Shown: positions 21,426 to 30,594, numbered from the stretch's first letter. The stretch is DNA of 64,000 nucleotides from an uncultured Methanolobus sp. (GCF_963667555.1 NZ_OY763421.1:2559562-2623561), one strand, 5' to 3'. Program-made: numbers and translations. The notes: generated by a model not told the origin, from the sequence alone.

Positions 21426-21723
21426 CAAAGCCGGTTTAATATTTCGTTGATACTCTCAAAAAACAGATTCATTAGACTTTTCTGCATTTTGCTTTAGAAA
21501 ATCTTATCATTATTTTTTCTTCAATAAAAAAAGAAAACCGATCATTTTTGCGTTATTCTTAAATATTAGTTAAAGGAAGTACTTATCCGCAAAATATAAG
21601 TAGCGTACCTGAAGATATAATATATATCTAACGTTGCTGAATGCTAATTAATAAGAGGGTGTCTAATTAGGACTTTGGCATAAAAGCTTATCCTTTTTTT
21701 CGTTGTCCTTAGCACCTATTTTC

Positions 21724-21742
21724 TTTTTTTTTTGGGGGGGGG
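21724..21742 (+). repeat. T10-G9 homopolymer junction inside the IS
   Basis: Ten T followed by nine G directly upstream of the transposase start. Such runs are slippage-prone in replication, transcription and sequencing. Confidence 0.7.
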
Positions 21743-21777
21743 CAGTAGCTATAAATAGCATAAATCTGGCCCGCCTC

Positions 21778-22887
21778 ATGGCTAAAAAATCTATAATGTA
21801 TGGAGGAATCCAGTTTGAGGATTCTATTGGAAATTATCTGAACAGAGAAAGCGCCTCAATTTGCCAATTCCTGCACTTCCTCTGCATAGAAGATATTTCA
21901 AAGCACGTGGAACGTGCTTATTATGCCAACAATAGTTGGAATTACAAATATAAGATTTCCTCAATGATAAAACTCTTTATTGTTATGTGTTTCAGGCAGT
22001 TATCCTATGAGAAAACTGTCTCTTCTTTAACAGAAGAAGAGGCAATATTACTCGCCTTTTACGATATCAATGGTATTGTAAAACTTCCTTCATCAAAGAC
22101 CTTACATAATTTTGTAAAATACCGATTAGGAGAAGATGGGATAAGTGAAATAATGATGTTAGTTGGAGAAAGGATCCTTAAACTTTCTCAAATAAAAGAA
22201 GCTAAGATAGATTCAACTCCGCTAGAAGCATCGAGATACGATAAGTATGCTGATTACAATACTCATTACAAATGCAAGATGGACAAAGCTCATATCACGA
22301 TGGTAGGAACTTGTCCTGTGTTCATGACACATACAAATGGTAAAGCAGGAGATACTCATGAACTTATCAAACATATTGAAGCATTGAAGAAAATGAATGC
22401 TGATATTGACATGTATTCTGCAGACACTGGTTACAAAGCTTTTGAAAATCACGCAGATATCTGTTATTATTTGGGTGCGAAACCTGTTATTGCATATCCT
22501 AAAAATGCTGTTATCAGCAAAGAGGGTGAAATTGAACGAATCAATCACTGGGTAAATAAAATGTGGGAAAAAGGTGGAGATGTACATGCAAGTATTGAAG
22601 TTAAACTAAAGTTTCTCTATGAAAATGGAAGGAAAGAACAGGTTGGAATGTATCTGAGGAATCTAAATATGAGAGATGAAGCATTTCGCAACCTGTACAA
22701 AAAAAGAGGAGAATGTGAACCAAAACATGGCCACATTAAAGAGGTGGTCAAGTTCGATATAAGAAGAGTTAGAGTAGAGAGTAGAAGACTCTACTCTCTA
22801 CTGAGTTTTGTATCATATCAATTGCTTGTACTTACTGAATTGCAGAATATGATTACGAAGAGAAATTCATTTGGCAAATATTTTTGA
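21778..22887 (+). CDS. DDE transposase (IS5/IS1182-like)
   Basis: About 369 residues from the ATG at 21778. An open frame extends upstream to 21703 but would translate the homopolymer run, so the later start is preferred. Catalytic candidates are Asp in AKIDSTPLEASRYD, Asp in MYSADTGYKAF and Glu in CEPKHGHIKE, the DDE triad spacing of IS4/IS5/IS1182-type enzymes. An N-terminal DUF772-like helical region precedes them. The frame is intact and has well-matched ends, so the element may be active. Confidence 0.8.
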   Translation: MAKKSIMYGGIQFEDSIGNYLNRESASICQFLHFLCIEDISKHVERAYYANNSWNYKYKISSMIKLFIVMCFRQLSYEKTVSSLTEEEAILLAFYDINGIVKLPSSKTLHNFVKYRLGEDGISEIMMLVGERILKLSQIKEAKIDSTPLEASRYDKYADYNTHYKCKMDKAHITMVGTCPVFMTHTNGKAGDTHELIKHIEALKKMNADIDMYSADTGYKAFENHADICYYLGAKPVIAYPKNAVISKEGEIERINHWVNKMWEKGGDVHASIEVKLKFLYENGRKEQVGMYLRNLNMRDEAFRNLYKKRGECEPKHGHIKEVVKFDIRRVRVESRRLYSLLSFVSYQLLVLTELQNMITKRNSFGKYF

Positions 22888-22971
22888 AAAAGTTTGTCTA
22901 ATTAGAATGAAGGGATTTTAGAGCTAATTAGAAATCCTCAATAATACAATCATAAATTCTGAGGTGGAATT

Positions 22972-23121
22972 ATGAGCAAAGAAACAACTCTGAAGGAACT
23001 AATGGACCATGATGTCCATGAGAATTGTCTTGTAAACGGAATATAGTTTGAAAACGGCAACCCGATGGGTATGCCCTTCCTCTGCAAAACAGGTCTGGAG
23101 TATCATGAGGTGAGTGCATGA
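22972..23121 (+). CDS. 49-residue reading frame with in-frame TAG (possible pyrrolysine peptide)
   Basis: An ATG at 22972 follows a strong GAGGTGG ribosome site. The frame runs 24 codons to a TAG at 23044-23046, then 24 more codons to a TGA at 23119-23121 that overlaps the permease ATG (ATGA). The residues around the TAG, VNGI-TAG-FENGNPMGMP, resemble the pyrrolysine site of MtbB ([17 protein letters not shown]), which in this window lies at 52170. A GAGGTGA ribosome site for the permease lies inside the second half, so read-through of the TAG could couple to permease translation. It may be a pyrrolysine-dependent leader peptide or a decayed mtbB fragment; the sequence does not decide between them. 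Confidence 0.5.
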
Positions 23122-24653
23122 GCAACAAATCAGATGCCTCTTCTGGAATCGATTGGGAGCACGGTGCCCAGTGTGCTAAGAATATATGTGATCCTCAGGA
23201 ACTTGAAAGATCCATTGACTGGAAACAGGGCCTTGCAATAGCACTTGGTGTTCCTCTGCTTATCCTTCCTTCCATTGGATATCTTACAAGCTATGTTTGG
23301 TCTTTTGCAATAGTTATCTGGGGAGCAACGGTTCTTCTTGGATTTTTGCAGAACTTTGCATTTGGAGAACTGGCAACAGTATTCCCGAAAGCTTCAGGTC
23401 TTCCTGGTTATACTCAGACAGTCTTTGGTTCAGATAAAGACAAGAACAACAGAGGTAAATTCAAATTCGGTAAGTTCATAGGTGGTTTTAGTGCCTGGAG
23501 CTACTGGTTCGGCTGGAGTCCTGTCCTTGCTATCTATGCTATTCTGATCTCAGATTATCTTCAGGGAATGGTCCCTGCAATTGCAGGAATAAACTCAACA
23601 CTTATGGCGCTTGTTGTAGGAGGTTTCATCTTCGGCACCCTTGCTATCATTAATTCAAAAGGGCTCAAGAATGGAGCAGCCGCCGGAATGATCTTAGCTG
23701 CTATTTCCCTGGTACCTCTTCTGGTCATCACCATTGCACCATTCTTCACCGGTGACTTCCAGATGTCAAACATCACAAATTCATGGTTCCCTACAGACTG
23801 GAGCTGGGACTGGGAGCACATACTTATCCTTCTCGGACTGCTCGCAATGGCTGAATGGAGTGCTGCTGCATGGGAAACTGCTGCTATCTATGGCCCCGAA
23901 TACAAGAAGCCAAATTCTGATATTCCAAAAGCACTGCTTGTCTGCGGAGCAATATGCCTTGTTCTTTACGTACTCGTACAGACATCCGTAATCGGTGCTC
24001 TTGGAGTTGACGGAGTACTTGCAGAACCTATCTCACCAATGCTTCCGCTGGCAAACATGTCACTCGGTCCTATCGGTGCTTCCATATCAATTATAATGCT
24101 CATAGGTGCAATGCTCCTTATCATCCAGACAGCTTTCCTCTCATCTGCACGTTCAATCTATTCAATGTCAGTTGAAGGTAACCTGCCATCAGTTCTGAGT
24201 AAGTTGAACAAGCACGGACATCCAATGAACGCGATGATCGCTGATGCAGGATTTAACATGTTCCTCATTCTTCTTGGAACACCAACAGCTATCCTTGCTG
24301 CTTCTGCAATTGGATATATCAGTGCAAACGGTATCAGTCTTTATACCTACGTAAAGGTTAGGAACGACCCTGAACTTTCCAAACTGGAAAGACCTTTCAA
24401 GGCTCCAAGAGGATGGAAGAATGTGGCTCTTGCAACCACTATACTGAACACTCCGTTCTTCCTGATAGGTATCATCTACCTCAACAGCCTTGAACTCGGA
24501 TGGGCAACAACTGGTGTTGGATTCTTCATGCTCTGTCTCTTCATTCCACTCTGGATATACTCACAGCGTGAGAACAGGAACAAGATGCCTTCAGTAGCAG
24601 CACACAGGGAACATGGAATATTTGAGCCGGAACCTGTTCTTGTGGAAGACTAA
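23118..24653 (+). CDS. APC-superfamily permease, probable methylamine uptake
   Basis: The protein has 511 residues and about twelve hydrophobic segments with the APC-type first helix GLAIALGVPLLILPSIGYLTS. Methanosarcina species have an APC-type gene named mtmP beside mtmCB, and this one lies 3.8 kb before mtmC1 with only regulators between. Monomethylamine is therefore the likely substrate by context; amino acids or other amines cannot be excluded. The start overlaps the stop of the small TAG-containing frame, so expression may depend on that frame. Confidence 0.75.
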   Translation: MSNKSDASSGIDWEHGAQCAKNICDPQELERSIDWKQGLAIALGVPLLILPSIGYLTSYVWSFAIVIWGATVLLGFLQNFAFGELATVFPKASGLPGYTQTVFGSDKDKNNRGKFKFGKFIGGFSAWSYWFGWSPVLAIYAILISDYLQGMVPAIAGINSTLMALVVGGFIFGTLAIINSKGLKNGAAAGMILAAISLVPLLVITIAPFFTGDFQMSNITNSWFPTDWSWDWEHILILLGLLAMAEWSAAAWETAAIYGPEYKKPNSDIPKALLVCGAICLVLYVLVQTSVIGALGVDGVLAEPISPMLPLANMSLGPIGASISIIMLIGAMLLIIQTAFLSSARSIYSMSVEGNLPSVLSKLNKHGHPMNAMIADAGFNMFLILLGTPTAILAASAIGYISANGISLYTYVKVRNDPELSKLERPFKAPRGWKNVALATTILNTPFFLIGIIYLNSLELGWATTGVGFFMLCLFIPLWIYSQRENRNKMPSVAAHREHGIFEPEPVLVED

Positions 24654-24767
24654 AAAATGAAATAAAGTAGGATAAATTACTAACTCAGGATTCTGATATT
24701 CCATATATCAGGATTCCTGTTTTTAAAAATCGAAATGATAGATAGCTCACGAAATGCTGAACAAGAA

Positions 24768-25553
24768 TCAGTTTTTATCTACTACTTTTGACTTATCTTT
24801 ATAGTAATCAAATAATTCCCTGCTCCATTCAAGAGCGTTGCTGTCAAAGCTCATGAGTATCGTGTGGTCATATTGTCCCTGCTCATTGAAGAAACACAGG
24901 AACAGGAAGCGGTCTGTACTAACCAGAGTTGCAAGTCCGGATTTTTCTCTGGAAACCCTCAGTTCTGTGGTTTCAAAACCGTTGAACTTTGAAATATCCT
25001 CTGTAAAATCCTGTTCCATTCTCTCATAGACAGAATCTGTGAAAATAAGTGAGATATCGATTCCCTTCTCAGCAAGTTTAGAGTACATAGCAGGATATTC
25101 TGGATGGAAGTAAGCATTGAAAGCCATAATGTATTCGGATTTTGCTATGTTCTCAGTGAACTCTTTGGGGAATTCGAACAGATAATTCAGGTCAGGTTCT
25201 ATAATAAGGCAGTTTCCAAGCTCACCGAACCGCTTCAGGAGTGATTTTGGTATTCCGTTAAGATTGCGGTTCTGCCAGTAATCACTGTTCTCCTCGAAGA
25301 CCTCCACAACATTCAGAAGTGGCAGCATGTTCTCTACAAGAACTTCTCCCATATTTGTCAATATATAGTAGTCTCCGTTCTGTATGACAAGTCCATGCTC
25401 TTTGAGTATCTTGATCTGCGGAATAAGGGCAGTGGAAGTCACATTGAGACTTGTCTTGATCTCCTCACGGCTCTTCTGTCCTTCAATAAGGAGCAAAAGA
25501 ACGTTTTTACGTTTTTCGGAATTGAGGATAACATCGATCAGGGAACTTTTCAT
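24768..25553 (-). CDS. winged-helix regulator of the methanogen Msr/FilR1-like family
   Basis: The protein has 261 residues. An N-terminal winged helix (about 12-75, KSREEIKTSLNVTSTALIPQIKILKEHGLV) is joined to a C-terminal alpha/beta domain (about 95-255, DUF1724-like) typical of methanogen-specific regulators. In Methanosarcina, Msr proteins of this type control substrate-specific methyltransferase genes such as mtaCB. Its place between a likely amine permease and mtmCB makes it a candidate regulator of methylamine genes. It has its own promoter and reads against the permease. Confidence 0.75.
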   Translation of the reverse strand: MKSSLIDVILNSEKRKNVLLLLIEGQKSREEIKTSLNVTSTALIPQIKILKEHGLVIQNGDYYILTNMGEVLVENMLPLLNVVEVFEENSDYWQNRNLNGIPKSLLKRFGELGNCLIIEPDLNYLFEFPKEFTENIAKSEYIMAFNAYFHPEYPAMYSKLAEKGIDISLIFTDSVYERMEQDFTEDISKFNGFETTELRVSREKSGLATLVSTDRFLFLCFFNEQGQYDHTILMSFDSNALEWSRELFDYYKDKSKVVDKN

Positions 25554-25607
25554 TTGAACCTACCGTCCATTTCTTGAATAGATGATTTAGCTGGCATTCC
25601 AGTTAAA

Positions 25608-26015
25608 CTATTCCGCGCTTTCAGTCCGGTTCATCCCGAACCTGTAAAGAGCTATCTCGATATTGCTTTTCAGATCATTTGCCTTGAATGGCTTGACTAT
25701 ATAGCCGTATGGTTCTGTTTTCTTTGCCCTTTCCAGAACCTTATCGTCAGAGTATGCGGTCAGGAATATTATAGGTATATCGAAACGCTTGCGAATCTCT
25801 TCAGCAGTCTGTATTCCGTCCATGTCACCTTTCAGTCTGACATCCATGAGGATCAGGTCAGGGAAAGTAATCTCTGCCATCTTTATAGCTTCCTCACCAG
25901 TGGTCGCCATAGCCGGTACTGTATATCCGAAGCTCTTAAGCTTCTTCTTGATATTCAGAGCAATAATGCTCTCATCTTCCACTACCAGAATCTTTACATC
26001 CTTTGCATCTTCCAT
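25608..26015 (-). CDS. stand-alone response regulator receiver
   Basis: The protein has 135 residues and is a CheY-like receiver only. Acidic pocket residues occur in VVEDES, the phosphoacceptor is Asp58 in DLILMDVRL, and the switch residues lie in FLTAYSD and YIVKPF. There is no DNA-binding domain, so output must go through a partner. It lies just downstream of the histidine kinase gene and in the same direction. Confidence 0.85.
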   Translation of the reverse strand: MEDAKDVKILVVEDESIIALNIKKKLKSFGYTVPAMATTGEEAIKMAEITFPDLILMDVRLKGDMDGIQTAEEIRKRFDIPIIFLTAYSDDKVLERAKKTEPYGYIVKPFKANDLKSNIEIALYRFGMNRTESAE

Positions 26016-26099
26016 CCTATCACCTTTTATGATGCTTATTTCATCTCATTTGTTTTTCGTTCAGTAAATTTGTTCGTAAGTTAGTTGGTTAATGTATCA

Positions 26100-28142
26100 T
26101 CATTTCAGTTTGATCCTGAATCTGGTACCTTCACTTCTGTCAAGTTCTATGGTACCGTTTATCTGATTTGTCAGGGTCGTTACAAGTTGTAACCCAAGGG
26201 AGTCTGTCTGTGTGAAATCGATATCCTCCGGGAATCCCACACCGTTATCACCAACGGTCAGTGTGAGCTTGCCATCTGTAAGGTCAAGATCAACAAAGAT
26301 CTCTCCTTCTTCTCCCGGAGCAAAAGCGTGTTTCAGTGAATTTGAAACAAGCTCATTGACTATCATTCCCAATGGGATAGCAGTCTCCATATCGATGAAA
26401 ACAATATCAAGGTCCAGTTTTACCTTAATGTTCTCTTTTTCGATCATGTATGAATATGAAAGCTCGTTCACAAGCTTCATCAGGTAGTCCGAGAAGTCGA
26501 TACTTTCCATATCCTGTGACTTATAAAGTTCTTCGTGGACAAGCGCCATTGAAATAACACGGTTCTGGCTTTCCCTGAAAGCTTCAATTACAGTATCATC
26601 ATTGAATTTCTCTGATTCAAGATCAAGAAGACTTGAGATCACCTGGAGATTGTTCTTGATACGATGGTGAATTTCCTTCTTACGTACCTCTTCCAGTTTT
26701 TTGCGCTCCTCCATTATCTGAGCAAGAGTTATTCTTGTTTCCTCGATCCCTTCTGTCAGTATGCCAAAGTCACCCTCACCATGAACCTCTATCTTCTGTG
26801 AGAAATCATTATGCTGGAATGCAGTAAGCACTCTGTTCGAATCCTTTATCATTGTGTCCAGTGATTCTGCAAAGTTATCCAGTGTATTGGATAGCTGCTT
26901 GAACTCGCCCTTTGCTTCCAGTTTTGAACGTTCCGAGAGTTTGCCTTCAGAAAGTGCTTTTGTAAGGGAGATGGTGTCGTGTATAGGGTTGATAACCGCA
27001 TCAAGGATCTCATTCAGACCTATGGGTATCTCCCTGAAGTCCTTTTCAACATCAATCTGGGCTCTTGCGTGTAATCGTCCCATTACAGCATCCTTTGATA
27101 TCTTCTTGAAATCGTAGACTATCTCTTCAATTGTATTGGTAAACGAGAGGGCTATCAGGTAGGAGAAAACTCCCATGAAGATGATAGCTACAAGTGATAT
27201 GAGCATGAGTTTGTGGGTCAGGTTCTGCACACCTGCGAAGATCTCGTCTCTTGGAACCACAAGTATGAATGAGAAACCACCTGCCTGAACAGGTTCATAG
27301 AACATCACAACATCTTCTCCGGTATTGGAATCCACCGTTTCCAGATGGCCGCTCTTTCCGTTATAGATGTCATCGGCTATCAGTGAGTAATCATCGATTC
27401 CAAGGTCGTAGAGTGTTTTTTTGCCGATCCATTCCTTGTTATAAGGATATGTGACAAGGACACCTTCCTTATCGACAACAAAGGCGTATCCGGTATCAAA
27501 TGCTTTTACGTTGCTGATATCTTCGTCAAGATAATTGAGAGAAACATCCACACCGGAGATACCCTGAAACTCGCCATTTTTTATTATTGGGGCAACGTAG
27601 CTCACGATGAAGAGTTTTTCATAGAAGTAAGGCTCAGTTATTATGCTCTTTTTTGTGTTTTTTGGCTCCTGGTAATAACTAAGATCCTCGTAATTGATAA
27701 GCGGGTAAAGTTTTACCGTTCCCTCCATTGTATTCCAGTAAGGTATGAAACGTCCGGTAGCATCGTGTCCGCTTGTGTTCACATAAAGACTGTCCTGTGT
27801 GTCAAAGGCGTTCGGTTCATATCCTACGTACACTCCGACAAGCTGCGGATGTGCTATCAGTGTTTCCCGAAGCATAGCATTTGCTTCATCCCTGCTCAGA
27901 GAATCAAAACTCCCTATGGTTGCAGCATTTGTTTCTGCAATAGCAAGATATTCTTCCATATCACCATTGAAGTCGTTGGCATATTTTCCTGCTATCTGGA
28001 CTGCCTGCTCATAGGCAAGCTGCTCTTCCTGGCTTGTTACGGTGGAAATTGTCATGGCAGTGCTGGCTGCCAGCACGATCATGGTTCCGACCACGATGTA
28101 TAATATAAGTTTGAATTTAAGGGACATATCTTTCCATATCAT
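26100..28142 (-). CDS. membrane sensor histidine kinase with Cache domain
   Basis: The protein has 680 residues. A first helix (about 12-32), an extracellular dCache-type domain (about 40-300) with YYQEPKNTKKSIITEPY and GVDVSLNYL segments, and a second helix (about 305-330) are followed by a HAMP-like linker, a HisKA_2 box with His in EIHHRIKNNLQV and a HATPase domain with VNELVSNSLKHA and DNGVGFP. Cache domains bind small ligands such as amines and amino acids, so a methylamine signal is plausible but unproven. It is divergent from mtmC1 across a 270-base gap that holds the palindromic sites. Confidence 0.85.
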   Translation of the reverse strand: MIWKDMSLKFKLILYIVVGTMIVLAASTAMTISTVTSQEEQLAYEQAVQIAGKYANDFNGDMEEYLAIAETNAATIGSFDSLSRDEANAMLRETLIAHPQLVGVYVGYEPNAFDTQDSLYVNTSGHDATGRFIPYWNTMEGTVKLYPLINYEDLSYYQEPKNTKKSIITEPYFYEKLFIVSYVAPIIKNGEFQGISGVDVSLNYLDEDISNVKAFDTGYAFVVDKEGVLVTYPYNKEWIGKKTLYDLGIDDYSLIADDIYNGKSGHLETVDSNTGEDVVMFYEPVQAGGFSFILVVPRDEIFAGVQNLTHKLMLISLVAIIFMGVFSYLIALSFTNTIEEIVYDFKKISKDAVMGRLHARAQIDVEKDFREIPIGLNEILDAVINPIHDTISLTKALSEGKLSERSKLEAKGEFKQLSNTLDNFAESLDTMIKDSNRVLTAFQHNDFSQKIEVHGEGDFGILTEGIEETRITLAQIMEERKKLEEVRKKEIHHRIKNNLQVISSLLDLESEKFNDDTVIEAFRESQNRVISMALVHEELYKSQDMESIDFSDYLMKLVNELSYSYMIEKENIKVKLDLDIVFIDMETAIPLGMIVNELVSNSLKHAFAPGEEGEIFVDLDLTDGKLTLTVGDNGVGFPEDIDFTQTDSLGLQLVTTLTNQINGTIELDRSEGTRFRIKLK

Positions 28143-28194
28143 GTGAACGGGTCTTACTTGCAGCTCTTTGAACTTTAAATACTCGCATGCAAAA

Positions 28195-28232
28195 GTTACA
28201 ATGGAATTGTATCATTACAATGGCGTTGTAAT
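28195..28232. promoter_or_regulatory. two adjacent 19-bp palindromic sites upstream of mtmC1
   Basis: Site 2 (28214-28232) is ATTACAATGGCGTTGTAAT, nearly identical to the core of the palindrome upstream of pylS. Site 1 (28195-28213) is a weaker copy, GTTACAATGGAATTGTATC. The sites are spaced 19 bases centre to centre, close to two helical turns, as expected for cooperative binding. They lie between the histidine kinase gene and mtmC1. Confidence 0.6.
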
Positions 28233-28299
28233 CGTCAAATGATAACACAATATTTTCTTTACAAACACAGATTCAACAGAGACGGATGTATTTTGCTGA

Positions 28300-28315
28300 G
28301 TTTATGATATATAAT
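28300..28315 (+). promoter_or_regulatory. candidate TATA box for mtmC1-mtmB1
   Basis: The sequence TATGATATATAATG lies about 110 bases before the mtmC1 start and about 75 bases after the palindromic sites, implying a leader of roughly 85 bases. Confidence 0.45.
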
Positions 28316-28415
28316 GTCTTTTACTATTGAGAATTGTCCCTAAAGGATTGACACCCGGAAAAACACACAAAAACAGGTGAAAAACGTAATGATAGGGACA
28401 AAACGGAGGCTAAAT

Positions 28416-29069
28416 ATGTCAAATCAGGAAATGTTAGACACACTCAGAGACACTATCGTGACTCAGAACATCAACGGTTGTGCCGAAGCTACAAAGGCAG
28501 CACTCGATGCAGGACTTACTGCAGTTACAATCATCAACGATGGTCTTTCACCAGGTATGAAGATCGTCGGAGACAAATTCGAAGCAGCAGAGATCTACCT
28601 TCCACAAATAATGATGTCTGCAAAGGCAATGAACGCAGCAATGACGATCTTACTCCCGGTACTTGAACAGGAGAAGGGAAACACTGACGGTGTAGGTCTT
28701 GCAATCACCTACGTTCAGGAAGGAGACATTCACGATATCGGTCACCGCCTCGTAACAACCATGCTTGAAGCAAACGGTTTCAAGATCGTTGACATGGGCG
28801 TAGACGTACCAAACGAAAGGGTTGCAGAAGAAGTTGCAAAGAACAAGGGCAAGAAACTCCTGCTTGTTGGTTCAGCACTCATGACAACCTCAATGCTCGG
28901 ACAGAAGGATACCGTAGCAATGCTGAAGGAAGAAGGTCTTAGAGATTCTGTCAAGATCATGTTCGGTGGAGCACCAGTATCTGACGCATGGATAGCAGAG
29001 ATCGGAGCAGACGCAACAGCAGAAAATGCAGCAGATGCAGCAAGAGTTGCACTCAGTCTCATGCAGTAA
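28416..29069 (+). CDS. mtmC: monomethylamine corrinoid protein MtmC, copy 1
   Basis: The protein has 217 residues with an N-terminal helical cap and a B12-binding domain whose cobalt-ligand motif is D104-x-H106-x-x-G109 (GDIHDIGH). It accepts the methyl group from MtmB and hands it to MtbA. The start at 28416 follows a GGAGG site; an in-frame upstream start at 28377 lacks one. It is followed by mtmB1 after 55 bases. Confidence 0.95.
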   Translation: MSNQEMLDTLRDTIVTQNINGCAEATKAALDAGLTAVTIINDGLSPGMKIVGDKFEAAEIYLPQIMMSAKAMNAAMTILLPVLEQEKGNTDGVGLAITYVQEGDIHDIGHRLVTTMLEANGFKIVDMGVDVPNERVAEEVAKNKGKKLLLVGSALMTTSMLGQKDTVAMLKEEGLRDSVKIMFGGAPVSDAWIAEIGADATAENAADAARVALSLMQ

Positions 29070-29124
29070 GCAGGAAATTTGGGATTGAGATAAGATTGAG
29101 ATTTAAGATTTGAGGTGAAATAGT

Positions 29125-30501
29125 ATGACATTTGCAAGATCACTTGATTGTTACGAGTTCTATGAGAGAGCAAAGAAGGGAGAGAAGACCACCCAGGATG
29201 ACTGGGACCTTATGACCATCCCAATGAAGGCAATGGAACTCAAGCAGAAATACAACCTTGACTTCAAGGGTGAATTCGTACCAACCGACAAGGACATGAT
29301 GGAAAACCTCTTCAAAGCAGGTTTTGAGATGCTTCTTGACTGTGGTATCTTCTGTACAGACACAAGCCGTGTGGTAAAGTACACAGAAGACGAGATCTGG
29401 GACGCTATCAACAATGTCCAGAAGGAATTCACACTCGGTACCGGCAGAGAAGCTGTAAGAGTACACAAGAGAAGTGTCGGTGACAAGAGAAAGCCAATCG
29501 TCCAGGGTGGTCCAACAGGTTCCCCAATTTCTGAAGACGTATTCATGCCAGTTCACATGAGCTACGCTCTTGAGAAGGAAGTCGACACAATCGTTAACGG
29601 TGTCATGATGACAGTCCGTGGCAAGCCACCTATCCCAAAGAGTCCATACGAGGTCCTTGCAGCAAAGACCGAAACCAGGCTCATCAAGACAGCAGCAGCA
29701 ATGGCCGGAAGGCCGGGCATGGGCATATAGGGACCGGAGACTTCCCTGTCCGCTCAGGGAAATATCTCTGCTGACTGTGCCGGTGGCATGGTTTGCAGTG
29801 ACAGTCACGAAGTATCCCAGCTCAACGAGCTGAAGATCGACCTTGATGCTATCAGTGTGATGGCACACTATCAGGGTAACAGTGACATCATTATGGATGA
29901 ACAGATGCCTATCTTTGGTGGATATGCCGGTGGCATAGAAGAAACCACAATAGTCAACATCGCAACCCACATCAACGCTTTTGTAATGAGCAATGCAAGC
30001 TGGCACCTTGATGGACCAGTTCACATCCGCTGGGGATCAACCAACACCAGGGAAACCCTCATGATCGCAGGATGGGCATGTGCAACCATTTCTGAATTCA
30101 CAGACATGCTTTCCGGTAACCAGTACTATCCATGTGCAGGTCCATGTACCGAAATGTGTCTTTTGGAAGCATCCGCTCAGTCTATCACTGACACAGCATC
30201 AGGCCGTGAGATCCTCTCCGGTGTAGCTTCTGCAAAGGGTGTCGTTCAGGACAAGACAACCGGTATGGAAGCAAGGATGATGGGAGAAGTTGCAAGAGCA
30301 ACAGCAGGAATGGCTATTGAGGATGTAAACAAGGTCCTTGATCTCCTTGTAAGCTCCTACGAGGGCAACTATGCAAATGCACCACAGGGTAAGACCTTCC
30401 AGGAATGTTACGACATTGCTACCGTTACACCAACTGACGAGTACATGAAGGTCTACGATGATGCACGCAGGAAGCTCGAAGAGTTCGGCCTTTCATTCTA
30501 A
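29125..30501 (+). CDS. mtmB: monomethylamine methyltransferase MtmB with pyrrolysine 202, copy 1
   Basis: The full product has 458 residues if the in-frame TAG at 29728-29730 is read as pyrrolysine at position 202, the known position in Methanosarcina MtmB. The flanking AGRPGMGI-TAG-GPETSLSAQ is the family active-site segment. Sequence homology continues without a break to the TAA after LSF, so the TAG is not a true stop. The TIM-barrel enzyme transfers methyl from monomethylamine to Co(I)-MtmC. It lies between mtmC1 and mtbA1 in one transcription direction. Confidence 0.96.
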
Positions 30502-30538
30502 GATGATTCGATTAGACAGAAAAACACCCTCCAACCCT

Positions 30539-30574
30539 GATGGCTGGCATGCTGGTATTAACCTGCCAGCCATC
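30539..30574 (+). promoter_or_regulatory. strong stem-loop between mtmB1 and mtbA1
   Basis: Arms GATGGCTGGCA and TGCCAGCCATC form a perfect 11-bp stem with a 14-base loop, ending 20 bases before the mtbA1 start. No U-run follows, so it is more likely an RNA processing or stability element than a terminator. Confidence 0.6.
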
Positions 30575-30594
30575 TCTTCTTCAGGAGCAAAATC

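Larger units (their letters stand above)
21655..22939 (+). mobile_element. insertion sequence with one DDE transposase
   Basis: The element is 1,285 bases long. Left end GAGGGTGTCTAATTAGGAC and right end (inverted) GAGGATTTCTAATTAGCTC match at about 15 of 19 bases. Both ends are flanked by a direct AATAA (21650-21654 and 22940-22944), a likely 5-bp target duplication. It separates the pylS upstream region from the small TAG-containing frame and permease gene. Confidence 0.75.

Noticed and set aside
23044..23090. PYLIS-like stem after the small frame's TAG
   Set aside because: Only a short GGG/CCC pairing is possible, and such elements are not required for UAG decoding in these archaea.
29125..29730. 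mtmB1 as a 201-residue truncated pseudogene
   Set aside because: The TAG is at the known pyrrolysine position and homology continues after it; the same holds for mttB, mtbB and mtmB2.
29140..30024. 294-codon frame antisense to mtmB1
   Set aside because: It exists only because of codon bias in mtmB1; a similar but broken antisense frame occurs opposite mtmB2.
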